From: Auriscalpium vulgare
Lineage: Eukaryota; Basidiomycota; Agaricomycetes; Russulales; Auriscalpiaceae
Reading direction: 5' to 3'
DNA: 64,000 nucleotides
NCBI GenBank assembly: GCA_019915015.1
Contig: JAHBBC010000009.1
Location: 1,724,521-1,788,520, forward strand
Under the pieces are notes generated by a model, which did no database searches, was not told the origin of the DNA, and saw only the letters and a list, made by a program, of their open reading frames with translations. Below, piece by piece: positions 23,098 through 33,812 of the stretch. A program made the position numbers and the translations under genes. Within the stretch, counting starts at the first letter, position 1, and each line of letters starts with the position of its first letter.

Positions 23098-23573
23098 AAG
23101 CGCCTGGGCGTCGAGATAATCACATAGTGCCAGTGTCCTAGATCATCTAGTAGGGGTAGACAGCAGATTGTAAGAAGGTTACTGTAAAGTGTCACCAGGT
23201 GATGAATGTACGGGCTTGTATTCGTCTGCGAAAGATCGTCAGCGCACACGCGGCTCTCACCATCCTATCCTCATGCGAATTCATACAAAAGGTCGACGAC
23301 ATCACTCGGATCCAAGTCGATCTTTCTCTTGCTCGCCCTGCTGCCCCGTTGGCCCATCATTACGCGCTCTGAATCGCGTCCGATCGGCCGTGCCACTTGA
23401 CAAAGCCTCCGCGAAGCTCGACTGCGCACGATTTGCCTCCTTGCCCGCAGACCTTGTGCATACCGCGACCAACTTTTGGCCTTCCTGAACGCTGAAAGAA
23501 CTCGAGACGCAAGAGGAAGAGGAAAATTGCCGCACAGCGTTGCCGCGTGGCTGAAATCGAATCGTATATTCCC
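23098..23573. other. Flank between XPT1 and the mobile element
   Basis: It contains the XPT1 3' UTR. A minus-strand frame through here (23271-23735) has no recognisable domain. No gene is called. Confidence 0.5.
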
Positions 23574-23575
23574 TA

Positions 23576-23665
23576 CAGCTCTTTCGGAAATGTTTGGGCG
23601 ACGCGCGTAGAGGTGCCCGGAAAGTCCCGTAAATACAGAGCGCGGCGAAAAGTCACGAAAAGTCA
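23576..23665 (+). repeat. Left terminal inverted repeat (90 bp)
   Basis: Starts CAGCTCTTTCGGAAATG and is preceded by TA. The inner end carries short direct subrepeats (GAAAAGTCA, CGAAAAGTCA, TGAAAGTCA) that could be transposase-binding sites. Confidence 0.93.
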
Positions 23666-23733
23666 TGAAAGTCAGAATACACCTGCAGAGACTGCCAGAC
23701 ACCCCGCATCCTGTCCGATACACATCCCTGAGC

Positions 23734-24274
23734 ATGGTCTACCATCATATCAACGATGGAATCAAGATTCGAGCCATCCAGATGCTGCAGGATGGGTGGG
23801 AGATGTCCGTCGTGCTGGCAGCCCTCTACGTTTCTCGCAGCAGTGTGGAGCGATGGATGGCGCAGCATCTGCCTACAGGGTCCGTGGCAGCAGACCGCGT
23901 GTTGAGTGGGAGGCCGCGCAGGCTTGCCGCTCAGTTCTGCTGTGATGGAGGAGCTACTGTTGACGTTGATCAGCCTTGAGGCTCCGTCACTCTACCTCGA
24001 CGAGCTGGCTGAGTGGGCTGCAGTCTTCCATGACATCCCCATTTCCATCACTTCCCTTCACGAGAATCTCCACGCCGCTGGGATTTCGGTCAAAATCCTG
24101 CGCAAGACCGCAGCGCAACGCGACGAGGCAACACGCCGGTGGCGTATGTACCGGGCGACAATGGCCCAGCACTACACGGCAGCACCGAACTCGCCTTCAC
24201 AGACGAGTCTAGCTTCGACAACCGGACTCTCGGCCGCTCGCATGGCCGCGCCGCAGTTGTGATGGCAGCTGTGT
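23734..24274 (+). pseudogene. Degenerate DDE_3 (Tc1/mariner-like) transposase
   Basis: An N-terminal helix-turn-helix reads GWEMSVVLAALYVSRSSVER and a linker reads SGRPRRLAA. Near 23930 the frame shifts to one reading YLDELAEWAAVFHDIPISI and SLHENLHAAGISVKILRK. Near 24185 it shifts again to FTDESSFDNRTLGRSHGRAA, which holds the first catalytic aspartate. A stop follows at 24272-24274. The second and third catalytic acids are missing, though a DFIANDVV-like trace persists to about 24370. With two frameshifts, one stop and a lost C-terminus, it cannot make transposase. Confidence 0.8.
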
Positions 24275-24721
24275 AGTCCGGATCATACGAGGGGGGTCTA
24301 TCCCTCATTGCGGGCGCCGTCAGCGCTTCAGCGGGCACAATATCTTTGACTTCATTGCCAACGACGTCGTGAGTGAGCGTCCGTCCATCAGGACAGACCT
24401 GCTTGCCTATGTATCGCTCTGTCACTACTACTGAGTCCCAATACATACTCAGACAGGGATGTGCGACCTTCGTAGCATCCTGTAGCCCCGAGCGCATGTC
24501 CTGTAGCATCATACAGCAATATTTTATGAGTGAGGTCGATCTGCATAGGACTACAGAATCTGTCATATATATATATGTACTACCCATGTCAGCACATCTC
24601 TCAGGACACTTTCAAAACAAAACAATCATATACGGTACATAACTCATAAAGGTATAAGTTCATACAGGTACCAAGACAGGTACAACGAAATACAAAGCGA
24701 TATCCCCCTCCAAACATCGGA

Positions 24722-25267
24722 ATCAACGGCCCGTCGTCACCGCAATCACCTTTGCTGCCATGACCAGGGTCAGACCCATTGTCGAAGCCGGTGGTTGAGG
24801 ACTCTGAGGAGCCTCATGCTCGGTGCCCGGTGACGCTGAGCGTTGCTCGAGGGTGAGCGGGGCGCTCGAACGACAAGGGCGGCGGGGCGAGCGAGGACGG
24901 AGGTGAGGTTGACCGGTGAGCAGCATTCAACCTCATACAACACGTCGGTGGCGCCTTCGAGGACGCTGGAAGTCGATAGGAGAGGGAATGGGCGGTGGTG
25001 GGCGTCGTTGCGCGGCGTTGGGCGTTGGGGGCGGCGTTTGGCGTCGGTGGGTGCGTTCGAGAGCTCTGGGTCGCTGGGCACTCACGAGAGATGTCGACGT
25101 CCGCTTGCTCTGCCATTCCCATCATCAACAAAGCTGTCTGCATGACCTGAGTGATGTGTCGGAGCATCAGGTGCTTCGACTTCTGGAGCGGGAGCGTCGT
25201 CGTCCTCGGATTCGATGTTGACAATTTTTTGCGGCGTTGCGAGAGCGGACCGGCCGCGTGTTCTCAT
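24722..25267 (-). CDS. Possible cargo gene of the mobile element, unknown
   Basis: A minus-strand start at 25267 (MRTRGRSALATPQKIVN, followed by an ESEDDD acidic patch) has a TATA-like AGATAAATA about 35 bp upstream. It remains open to a GTGAGT donor after GRRHLS near 25085. Downstream minus-strand frames to about 24722 end in STMGLTLVMAAKVIAVTTG, a hydrophobic C-terminus. The exons between cannot be fixed by eye. No similarity is recognised. The coordinates are an envelope, not a model. Confidence 0.3.
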
Positions 25268-25681
25268 AGTCGTGTGAGGATAGCTCAATGAGTGTGTATG
25301 AGTATTTATCTGGCTGGCAGATGACTGGAGAGGGCGGCAGGACACCGGACTTTGGGGTCTAAGATCAGCCTCGGATGTTCGTAGGATATGGCATACATCC
25401 CATGTATATACGACGTATATCAGCCTCTGACATCTTCCAGACATTCTTCGGAATGTCTGACCTTCTTAAGGACATCAGAAGCATATATTGAGCTCGGCAT
25501 GGTCCGGCGGCCCCTGCTCCCCCTCCCCCACGGCTCACAGCAGCTGTAGAAATCCGCATAAAATACATATATTGATGAAATTATTAACAGGCATTCCGGG
25601 GCAGTACAGGGACGCTTATACGACGAGATGGAACCAGAACATAACGGAGAATTGCGTATCTACAGCCCACATGCGCGCTTT

Positions 25682-25829
25682 CTGCGCTCAGTCTTGACGA
25701 ACCCCGCTCGCGCACCCGTTCTCTGAGTCGGTAGCGTCGTCCATGGCCTCGTAAACTGCGCTCGGTCTTGACGAACCCCGCTCGCGCACCCGTTCTCTGA
25801 GTCGGTAGCGTCGTCCATGGCCTCGTAAA
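25682..25829. repeat. 74-bp tandem duplication inside the element
   Basis: Two adjacent copies of a 74-bp unit (25682-25755 and 25756-25829) that differ only at CTCA versus CTCG near the start of the unit. Confidence 0.9.
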
Positions 25830-27065
25830 TGCGCGCCCGTCGTCCGCGCCATCGTCGCTATTGCCATCGCCCTCTTCGGAAGTGATATTGTCGGCGCTGT
25901 AGCGCGCGCGCGTCCCGGTGAGGCGTCCGCACAGTCTTCGTCAGCACCGTTGCGGTGAGTACTGGCCAACAGTGAGTAAGATGGCCGCACGCAAGCCAAG
26001 ATGCGTACCTTGTCAGCGTGCGCGAATCGACGGCCCGCATTCTACTTATGTGCCTTTGCTGCGCCTTGTACCCTCGCATGACTGCAAGAGCGCCGAAAGC
26101 GGTCGGGTACACGATGTGCGAGCGCCGATGTTCCTATTGCAATGCTGCGCAACCCGATGCGTGTCTTGTCGATGACGAAGCGGGTCCAGCGCGCGCGGTT
26201 GCGACAGGAGGAATCTTGTTGCGGGGGATGTGCAGTCGGCCCGAGAGCAGAGACATGTCGTTGTCGACCGTGAGCTGCGCCGGTCAGTCGATGCATTATA
26301 TGCAGACGATGCGCAGCGACGTACTCTGGTGTCCAGACCGCATTGGTGCTGAGGTCGTTGTCGGTGTATTGGAACCGCGAGTGAGCTAATGGCACCTGAG
26401 AAATGAGACATTGACGCACCATGCCAAGCTCGGACGTCATGCACTGTTGCTTGCGGTGTTCGTTGTGCGTCGTTGTCGTCGTCCGGGAGGAGGAGCTGCG
26501 CGTCGTCGTTGTCGCCGCTGTCACAGCAGGGTTGAGTCACTGTCACAGAGGACGGTCGCTACGCACCTGAATTCGAGCCCTGCTTGTCTATCCCCTGTGA
26601 ACCGGCGCCACACATCCAAGCAAAGTCAGCACCCAGCGCCAGATCAAAGCACAGCCAAAGAGCCAGAGAAGCTCAGCAGGGCCGCGTCAGCCTCAAGTCA
26701 CTAGTACCAGCGGATGGAGGGCAGAGCTTGGTGGTGGTCGGGAGTGAACGTGCCAGCGCACGACTTCGCAGAATTTGTTCCGCGCACTCCCGCATGTGAT
26801 TTTTACCTTGCCGAATGCAGCCAAAATACGCCTGAGAGATGCAGATGTTGGGGACCCTTGCACGAGCGCACGTCATCGACGTGGCCGGATCTGAGCGACG
26901 CGACAGGTCATGTGCACCGTACGCAGGACATTCGCGGGAAGGGAGAGGACATTTGGGGACCCGGCTGATATTCATCTGATATATACAGATATACACTCTA
27001 TCCTACGAATTCCCGCTGCTGGTTTTAGGGCCTGAAGTCCGGTGGGAGGGTTGCAAATTATATTC

Positions 27066-27155
27066 TGACTTTTCGTGACTTTTCGCCGCGCTCTGTATTT
27101 ACGGGACTTTCCGGGCACTTCTACGCGCGTCGCCCAAACATTTCCGAAAGAGCTG
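27066..27155 (-). repeat. Right terminal inverted repeat (90 bp)
   Basis: Reverse complement of the left repeat with one mismatch at about position 38. It is followed by TA. It has one copy fewer of the inner AAGTCA subrepeat than the left end. Confidence 0.93.
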
Positions 27156-27301
27156 TATTCTGCGACGCGCAGGACGCGAATCGAGTTCGCCGTCGCCTTC
27201 CGCCTCTCCGCCCTCCCTTTCTCTCCTCCTCCCCCCACAGTCCCAGGGACGGCCAGCTCCCATCGCCGCAGATACCCGACAGCGCCTCGCAGAAGTAAAG
27301 C

Positions 27302-28611
27302 ATGGCCGAAAGCGAAATTGACTATGAGGCTTTGTCACCAAACGCAGGGCTAGGTGTACGTTCTGGACCGGCCGCTCCTCGACCATGCCTCATCCTCTTA
27401 TATATCACAGGTCAACATGATGGCTGGCGCTCTTGTGAGTCCTTGCATCAATGATCACGTCTGGTGTCGCGGCGCGGGCGGCGCCTGTGGCCGTTCCCGG
27501 TCGCTGCGGCCAGCTGGCGACGGCGGGGGCTGACGATGACACCACCTAGGCTGGGATCACAGAGCATTCGGTGATGTTTCCGGTGGACAGCATCAAGGTG
27601 CGTGATATGCCTATCGTGACGTGCGTCGACGCTGACGGGGTGTGGTGACGGCGGCCCGCAGACACGAATGCAAGTCTTCGCGACATCACCAGCGGGCGTG
27701 TACACCGGCATCGGCAACGCGTTCACGCGCATATCTGCGACGGAGGGCGTGCGTGCGTTATGGCGGGGCGTATCGTCTGTGATTCTGGGGGCTGGGCCTG
27801 CGCATGCGGTCCACTTTGGCACGTACGAGGCCGTGAAGGAATTCGTGGGCGGGAACGATAGCGCGAGCGCGAACCAGTGGTTACTGACTTGTGAGCATTC
27901 CCTACATTGCTTGCAGAAGCTTCTGCGGGTAGATGACTGATTACTTGTCTTTGTTAGCTCTGGCCGGCGCGTCGGCGACAATAGCAAGCGACGCGCTGAT
28001 GAACCCTTTCGACGGTATGGATTCATCTATCAGAATGCCTCACATAGCATTCATAGTCGTTCTCCTCTCCTAGTCATCAAACAGCGCATGCAAATGCACC
28101 AATCTGAGTTCCGCTCCATGTTCACCTGCGCGCGCACCGTCTTCCGAACCGAGGGTTTCAACGCGTTCTACGTCTCCTATCCAACGACGCTCACGATGAC
28201 CGTACCTTTCACCGCCGCGCAATTTACCGTGTACGAGCAGATCAAGAGCTTCATGAACCCGAACAACACGTACTCGCCCGCGTCGCACATCATCGCCGGC
28301 GGCATTGCAGGGGGCGTCGCGGCGGGCGTCACGACGCCACTGGACGTCGCGAAGACGCTGCTGCAGACGCGGGGAACGTCGAAGGACTCGGAGATTCGAC
28401 ATTGTCGTGGCATGCTGCACGCACTGCGCATCATCTGGACGCGGGATGGTGTCCGTGGATTTGCGCGGGGGTTGACGCCCCGTGTCGTCACCCATATGCC
28501 GAGTAACGCCCTCTGCTGGCTGTCATATGAGTTCTTTAGTGCGTCGCATCCCTTTCCAGGCAATTATATGGTTTGCTGACACCCCCTGCAGAAGCAACTA
28601 TGCGCGAATAG
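27302..28611 (+). CDS. MRS3: Mitochondrial iron carrier, mitoferrin (Mrs3/Mrs4 type)
   Basis: Seven exons: 27302-27355, 27411-27434, 27550-27597, 27662-27890, 27958-28014, 28074-28538 and 28592-28611, giving 298 aa. This is the usual length for a three-repeat, six-helix inner-membrane carrier. The three signature motifs are PVDSIKTR, PFDVIKQR and PLDVAKTL. The start YEALSPNAGLGVNMMAGALA, the segment MNPFDVIKQRMQMH and the final repeat LDVAKTLLQTRGTS fit the mitoferrin branch, which imports ferrous iron for heme and Fe-S synthesis. The mobile-element end lies 146 bp before the start codon, inside what should be promoter or 5' UTR. Confidence 0.92.
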
Positions 28612-30797
28612 TACCGCAGTACAGTCTCCCGCATTAAAACATCTGCATCGCCGTATCATGCACTGGTTTAAACGTTTATGGTTAGACCGGGCCTGACATC
28701 ACCCTGTTCCGCCTTGATGTCGCAACGCTGTCATATCTATTGGTCTATACGCCGTCTTACGATACAGGCTGATACAGGTCACAGGTTTAGAACTCTTAAT
28801 GAATTCCGCCACGATTTTGAGACACTCTTTCGTTGCCTCAACGGGTATCGCAGATCGTTCTTTGTTTGTCCCGCAGAGGCTTGCCGACAAAACGCGTTGG
28901 GTACGTGCCATTATTCGATATCCACGGCGGCTCATAGTGTCGACATTGTGACATTAGCGGTTGTGATGTACGTTCTCGGAACAAGAGCTCTTTCTCGAGG
29001 AGCCGCATTCGGAGGACAGCTGGTTATAAAGGCTCTTCTTGATGGCGGTATACTTGCACGTCGGTCGTACGTCATCAGGCGCTATTTCGTCGAGCCGTGC
29101 TCTTCGCACCCGGTAGTGCAGACTAGATGGTAGTTCCATCCCCCTACACGCGGCTGTTCCTGGCTGTTCAGCCTCCGCTTGGGCTGCAACGGCAACGTAT
29201 CGGTTCCACGGAGGGTGTGCGGAATCAAATTCCGCTAAGCATCACCAGAAATGAGTGGCACGCCGAGGGTCCGCAGTACAAGTACTTGCATGCATAACCT
29301 GACTTCGACATCTTGACACGAGTGCGTATACCAGTCATAGCCTCCTGATATAGCGCTCTTCGGCGACCACTAGCTAAGTCACAGTCGCTGTCGAGAGTTT
29401 TGCAAAGACGTGGGTCAGACTGCGGAATCTTGAAGCGTATGAGGGTTCAGGATTCACATATTCATAGCCAAGGTTTGTTTCGTGTTATACGCTTCCATCA
29501 TAAAGTCTAATCCGGCATTCTCAATAATCCAGCTCAATAACCCAGCATCCCGCGCCGTACTCAATATGCCCCGAGGACATCAACGATCGCGCTGAACATC
29601 CTTGGCAGACTGTCCTGTCCCACCCTCAGTCGGATGTTGTGATGGAAGGGCATGGAGTAAGTACATACCTCTAAAGCCGCTCCACCTATAGCATTAGCGA
29701 TCGGATTCTCCGAGTGCGACAGCTCAACCCGCATTCTGGGCCCGACGTCCGGGCGATACTTGGTGTCTGTCAGACTTGCTTCGTGTCAGGGAAATGCACC
29801 GCCAGGCACTCACGCTAATCTCGATGTCCACAGAAAACCGTCTCCTGCTCCGGACCACACCGCGTACGCAGCGGCGCATGGCGCTGCCCCATTTGTCGCA
29901 GCTCCTCCCAACGTTATCTGCGTGCAAGGCATGAGCGATGTTCTTGATGACCGTCCTGTTTGGGTTGTCCTCGTTGCTTCTTCTCCCGGGTGCGTTGTTA
30001 TTCGATGTTCTCATGGGTCGTTTAATGATTTGTTTGTTTCGAGGGAAGGTAAAGGGATACGCTGCTGCTTGGGGATATTTATACGAAGGCAGAGAAGCTG
30101 CATGGAGCCATTGTACATTCGGTGCTCTCGTATTTGGATGCTTTTTAGGCATATATGGTCCGGCATCGCAAGCTAGGAGGATTGACAGTCGACGCAGTGC
30201 TCAAGAACAATGGGAGTGTCTGCTGCAATTCTTACAAAAGCAGACTGGCTCGTTGACAGCTACACCTCCTGGACTCATGGAGCAGCAGTTCAAAGTGGGC
30301 GCGCGCAGCCACATTAGACGCACGCATCTGGTCATCGAGATTCGAGACGGGGGTGGATCGACGCCGGCGGTATGCCGACGACCCGCATCTCGTCTGTGCA
30401 CAGCTCTGAATATATATATATATGTATGTCAACCCGCTGTCAACCCTCTGCCGCCGTCAATGTACTGCTTAGGAAGACGCGTCCTCGGCACCCGAATGCA
30501 TGGGATCCTCGGGAGAAGGCCTCCTCGGCGTAATAGTACTCACCACCTATACCATTACCAACTAAGTACTATCCTCGTCAGCCACTACCGGCAATCCATA
30601 CAACACCGACATGCGTCGTGCAGCTGCTCAGATGCAGGTGCTTCTGTCGTGTAGCTAGGAATAGCATCAGATGATAAAATAGATGTCCTGCTGGAACTGT
30701 ATCTCGTGCTCCAATGGCAACAGACCAGCCGTTAGTAGATACAGCATGATTATCATAGTGGATACAAAGATGGCCTCGTACTTGAAAACCGGGCAAG
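28612..30797. other. 2.2-kb region without a called gene
   Basis: No full gene can be assembled. A minus-strand pair of segments, about 29734-29660 and 29605-29555, reads RPDVGPRMRVELSHSENPI then, across a plausible 54-nt intron, DSLPRMFSAIVDVLGAY and stop. It could be the 3' end of a small gene whose upstream exons I cannot fix. A plus-strand frame at 29938-30654 starts with a hydrophobic stretch (MFLMTVLFGLSSLLLLPGAL) but has no known domain. A short AT microsatellite lies at 30411-30425. Confidence 0.4.
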
Positions 30798-31829
30798 CTA
30801 GCGGCCCATACCAAGGTGACTGTTAACATCGAGCACGAAGCGCGGCATTCGAAAAATTGGCTGCCATACGCCCTCGGCGACGTTAACCAAACCGACAAGA
30901 TACACGTCCTTCCAGTCCACGCCTCTCGGGCCACCGATTTCTAACTCCGGATGAACGGGCTTCGAGTAGTCCCGCTCGCAGTGCTACACACGCATGTCAA
31001 CACTCTCGCACATCAAAATTATATAGACGATAGAAACGCACGTCAAAGAAGTGGTGCGCTGCGGAGGCAACGCGGTACAATAAGCCGGCCAAGTCGATGC
31101 GCACGCGGTCAGACTTTCCCTTCTTCGTCAGGACCAGTACCTTGCGAGGCTCGACATACACCTTGTATCCTGGCCACTGCACACACACAATGACGTGTTC
31201 AGCACCGCATAATAGCACTCAGAGGGCGCCGACCTACAGCGATGGTGAAACTGATGTTCCATACGTTTGCGTTGCCGACCGGCGCGGGACTCGATGAGCC
31301 AACGACGCCGCACGGGTACTGGTTGTATATCGCTTGCTCGACCGTCACGCCAACGTCTCCGTTGCCTTGGATGAAGAATATAGGCAACTCCTGGGTCGGC
31401 GACCCGGGCAGCCGTTTTACTTGTGGCTGCTGAGGGACTATGTTTCCCAAGTTCGGATTGTAGAAGTGGTCGAGAACATAGCGGGGGATGCCCGATATCG
31501 TGACAGGCAGCGCGGACACGACTTTCCTGGGCGGAGGGATGAGGGCGACCTTGAAGTAACCCGGCACGGCCCAGTGCGGTGGCGAAGCGGTATCAATCAT
31601 CAAGTCGCGCTGGAAGTGCTTCTGCGCAAAGTCGGGCCCAAAGGCATTGGAGATGTAGCCATTCAGGTAGATGTCTGGCGTAGTGTGCGACGGTAACGAA
31701 GGGTTACGGTACAGCTCTAGCTGTCGGTCCCAGTCGGGCGACGATGCCTAGTGCATGTCAGAGGGTGTGCGCTCTCGGACGAAAGACACGACGTACCTGG
31801 GAGTCTGGGTAGCGCGAACGTCGATACAT
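30798..31829 (-). CDS. WPGY-family protein 2 (uncharacterised)
   Basis: Four exons with phase-0 junctions: 31829-31797, 31747-31238, 31176-31042 and 30983-30798, giving 287 aa. Family landmarks in order: an 11-codon first exon; DIYLNGYISNAFGPDFAQ; YVLDHFYNPNLGNIVPQQ; LPIFFIQGNGDVGVTVEQAI; then WPGYKVYVEPRKV at the start of exon 3; and ELEIGGPRGVDWKD with YLVGLVNVAEGVWQPIFRM in the last exon. Exon 3 is 135 nt, longer than in its relatives, with a lysine-rich insert (LTKKGKSDRVR). No signal peptide or membrane helix. A TATA-like TTTATAA lies about 75 bp upstream of the start. Function unknown. Confidence 0.85.
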
Positions 31830-33812
31830 GGCGGGAGCGACTTGTTGATGTTCTCAGTGGAGGTGACGGGGACAATGTAAACAGCAACGCACCGACGCGT
31901 TATAAACATTTTTGCAGATTTCTGCAGGTCACAGCAGTGTGGCCGGTGGGTTGTGGGCGTGTCACTGCACGTGCGGTCCAGCTTTTGAGGACAATGTCTA
32001 TGCGAGATGCAGCTTGAAGTAGACAATGGGGTTTCACTGGGCAAAGCGGCTGGAAAGTGTTGACAATGCCACGAAACGCAAGTTGATTGGTGCCAGCTAG
32101 CTGAGGCTATGTGCTATCCAAGGCTTGGGCACAGACCACGCTACGCCTGCAACCTCAAGGTCGTCCTACTCGCGCTGAGGGGAGTCGAGCACAGCCGGTT
32201 GAGTGCCATGGGTAGCGGCGGGGTCCGAAATGGCGAGTGCGTTGAATCGAGCGAGGAAGTCGGCATCGGCGTCGTCAATGGCAGCCAGAGGCGGGGCTTG
32301 AGCTCATGAGGCCCTTGAGTCAACTGGGGCTTGAGCCAAGCAAGGTCCGGTCCTGAGCCTGCGAAGGTTGAATCTGTCTACTCTGCCTCAGGGAGACTAG
32401 CCGTGACTTACTCTGACCGGGTGGCCGCGTTTTTCCCAGTCAACTTTCCCAGGCTCCTCCGCATCGTACTACAGTACTACATGCCTCTACATGATCTAGG
32501 TCTCCGCGGACCAGGGTAAGGCCTATACAAATCCTCCGTAACGTCCTCGCGAGGATGACCGCGACGTTCCTGCCCCTTATGCGCAATTTTTCGCATAGTA
32601 CGGTAAGCGTCTCCTCAGAGAATGTGAGAATATCCAAGTGGTGATTCTGACAATTGCCGCTAGGATATTGTCCTACTCAAAGTCGCGCACAACGGATCCC
32701 CGCACAGCTGGCGCAGTTGGCCCTAGCTGGCCCTCGAGGTGAGTTGAGGTGTCGCATATGGTGTACCTTGGTGTACCTGCCCCTCAGCTGCATTAACTAG
32801 CAGTGCCTTGACTTCTCTTTTGTCTCAGGGCCTCCCCAACGCCCCCCGTGCTGCTCGTAGCTGTCGTGTAGTTTGAAAATAGTCATCCCGGACGCTGTGG
32901 GCATGGCCAGGCCTTGATGCTGTCGGCGCCCGACGTCAGCCGTGAGGATTTCAGGCGCTTCTGTGCCCGTTTAGGGTCCATTCAAGAGCCACTAAGCCTC
33001 CTTACAGGCCTAATTCCCAGATCAACCTCGCCCCATGATGAGAGCAGTGTCCTGGCGGCGATGTGGCGGCGATTCCGCGCAACTTCTCGCCACGACGCGC
33101 AAAAGTGGCGAACTCAATCTCCGCGGCATCAACGACGTTCCCGAACATACGCCAGGTCCCCACCTAGTGCTGCCACTCACCTCGCGACAAGCGGTCGGGC
33201 TGCGAAGACGTGCAGTAGGTGTATGGGAGCTCAAGAGACAGTCGAGGGCTGCGAGGGGAGACAGACTCAAGTGACATGACGTTGTTGTCTGTGAGTTGGC
33301 TGTCTCGTTCAAAGTTTTCATGGTCATCCCGTTATGTAGGTATCAATATTGCTGTCGTGTGAATATTCGAATGTGAAGGGTCATGTTGGCGTCAAGCGAC
33401 AAGGCAAAAGCGCGCACAAACCAATACATTCTGTGTCCCGTGGCCCCTCCCTGGGCTTCGACTGTCACAGCATCACTCTGTTCGACGCTCGACATAGAAG
33501 GTCCTCGTATCACCGCCATCGTATGATTCCAGTATGAGCCAGCGCGTGGTCGTCGGGATGTGTCGTCCACCAGAGTTGAAGGCTGACTCGCGCATGCCAA
33601 CAGTTAAAAGTACCGCATCATGCGGCTCTTGTACGCACACATCAGTGCCACAAGATACACTAACCATTGCCTCACCATTGGAATAACCACAAACTCTGCA
33701 TGTCAGCGGGAAAATCCGACCTGCGCGCTGGAATCCACGGGGGTTTAAGAGCCGCAGGTCTTCACCATGTGTTCAGCTCACCACCCCAGTTGACTCTTTG
33801 AGACTCTTTGAA
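31830..33812. other. 2-kb region without a called gene
   Basis: It includes the upstream regions of the flanking genes. Short frames such as 32914-33279 on the plus strand have no domain features. I see no repeat or RNA gene. Confidence 0.5.

Larger units (their letters stand above)
23576..27155 (+). mobile_element. Tc1/mariner-like DNA transposon, non-autonomous remnant with cargo
   Basis: A 3580-bp element bounded by near-perfect 90-bp inverted repeats (left 23576-23665, right 27066-27155, one visible mismatch) and flanked on each side by TA (23574-23575 and 27156-27157), the target duplication of the Tc1/mariner superfamily. It encodes a broken DDE_3-type transposase near the left end. 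The remaining 2.5 kb holds no transposon protein I recognise. The near-identity of the repeats suggests recent insertion, or mobilisation by an intact relative elsewhere. The right end lies 146 bp upstream of the mitoferrin start codon. Confidence 0.9.

Noticed and set aside
23576..27155. LTR retrotransposon
   Set aside because: The terminal repeats are inverted, not direct, with TA duplications, and no reverse transcriptase motif is present.
29938..30654. 238-codon plus-strand frame with a hydrophobic start
   Set aside because: The hydrophobic start is not followed by a coherent protein, there is no homology I recognise, and the frame runs through an AT microsatellite.
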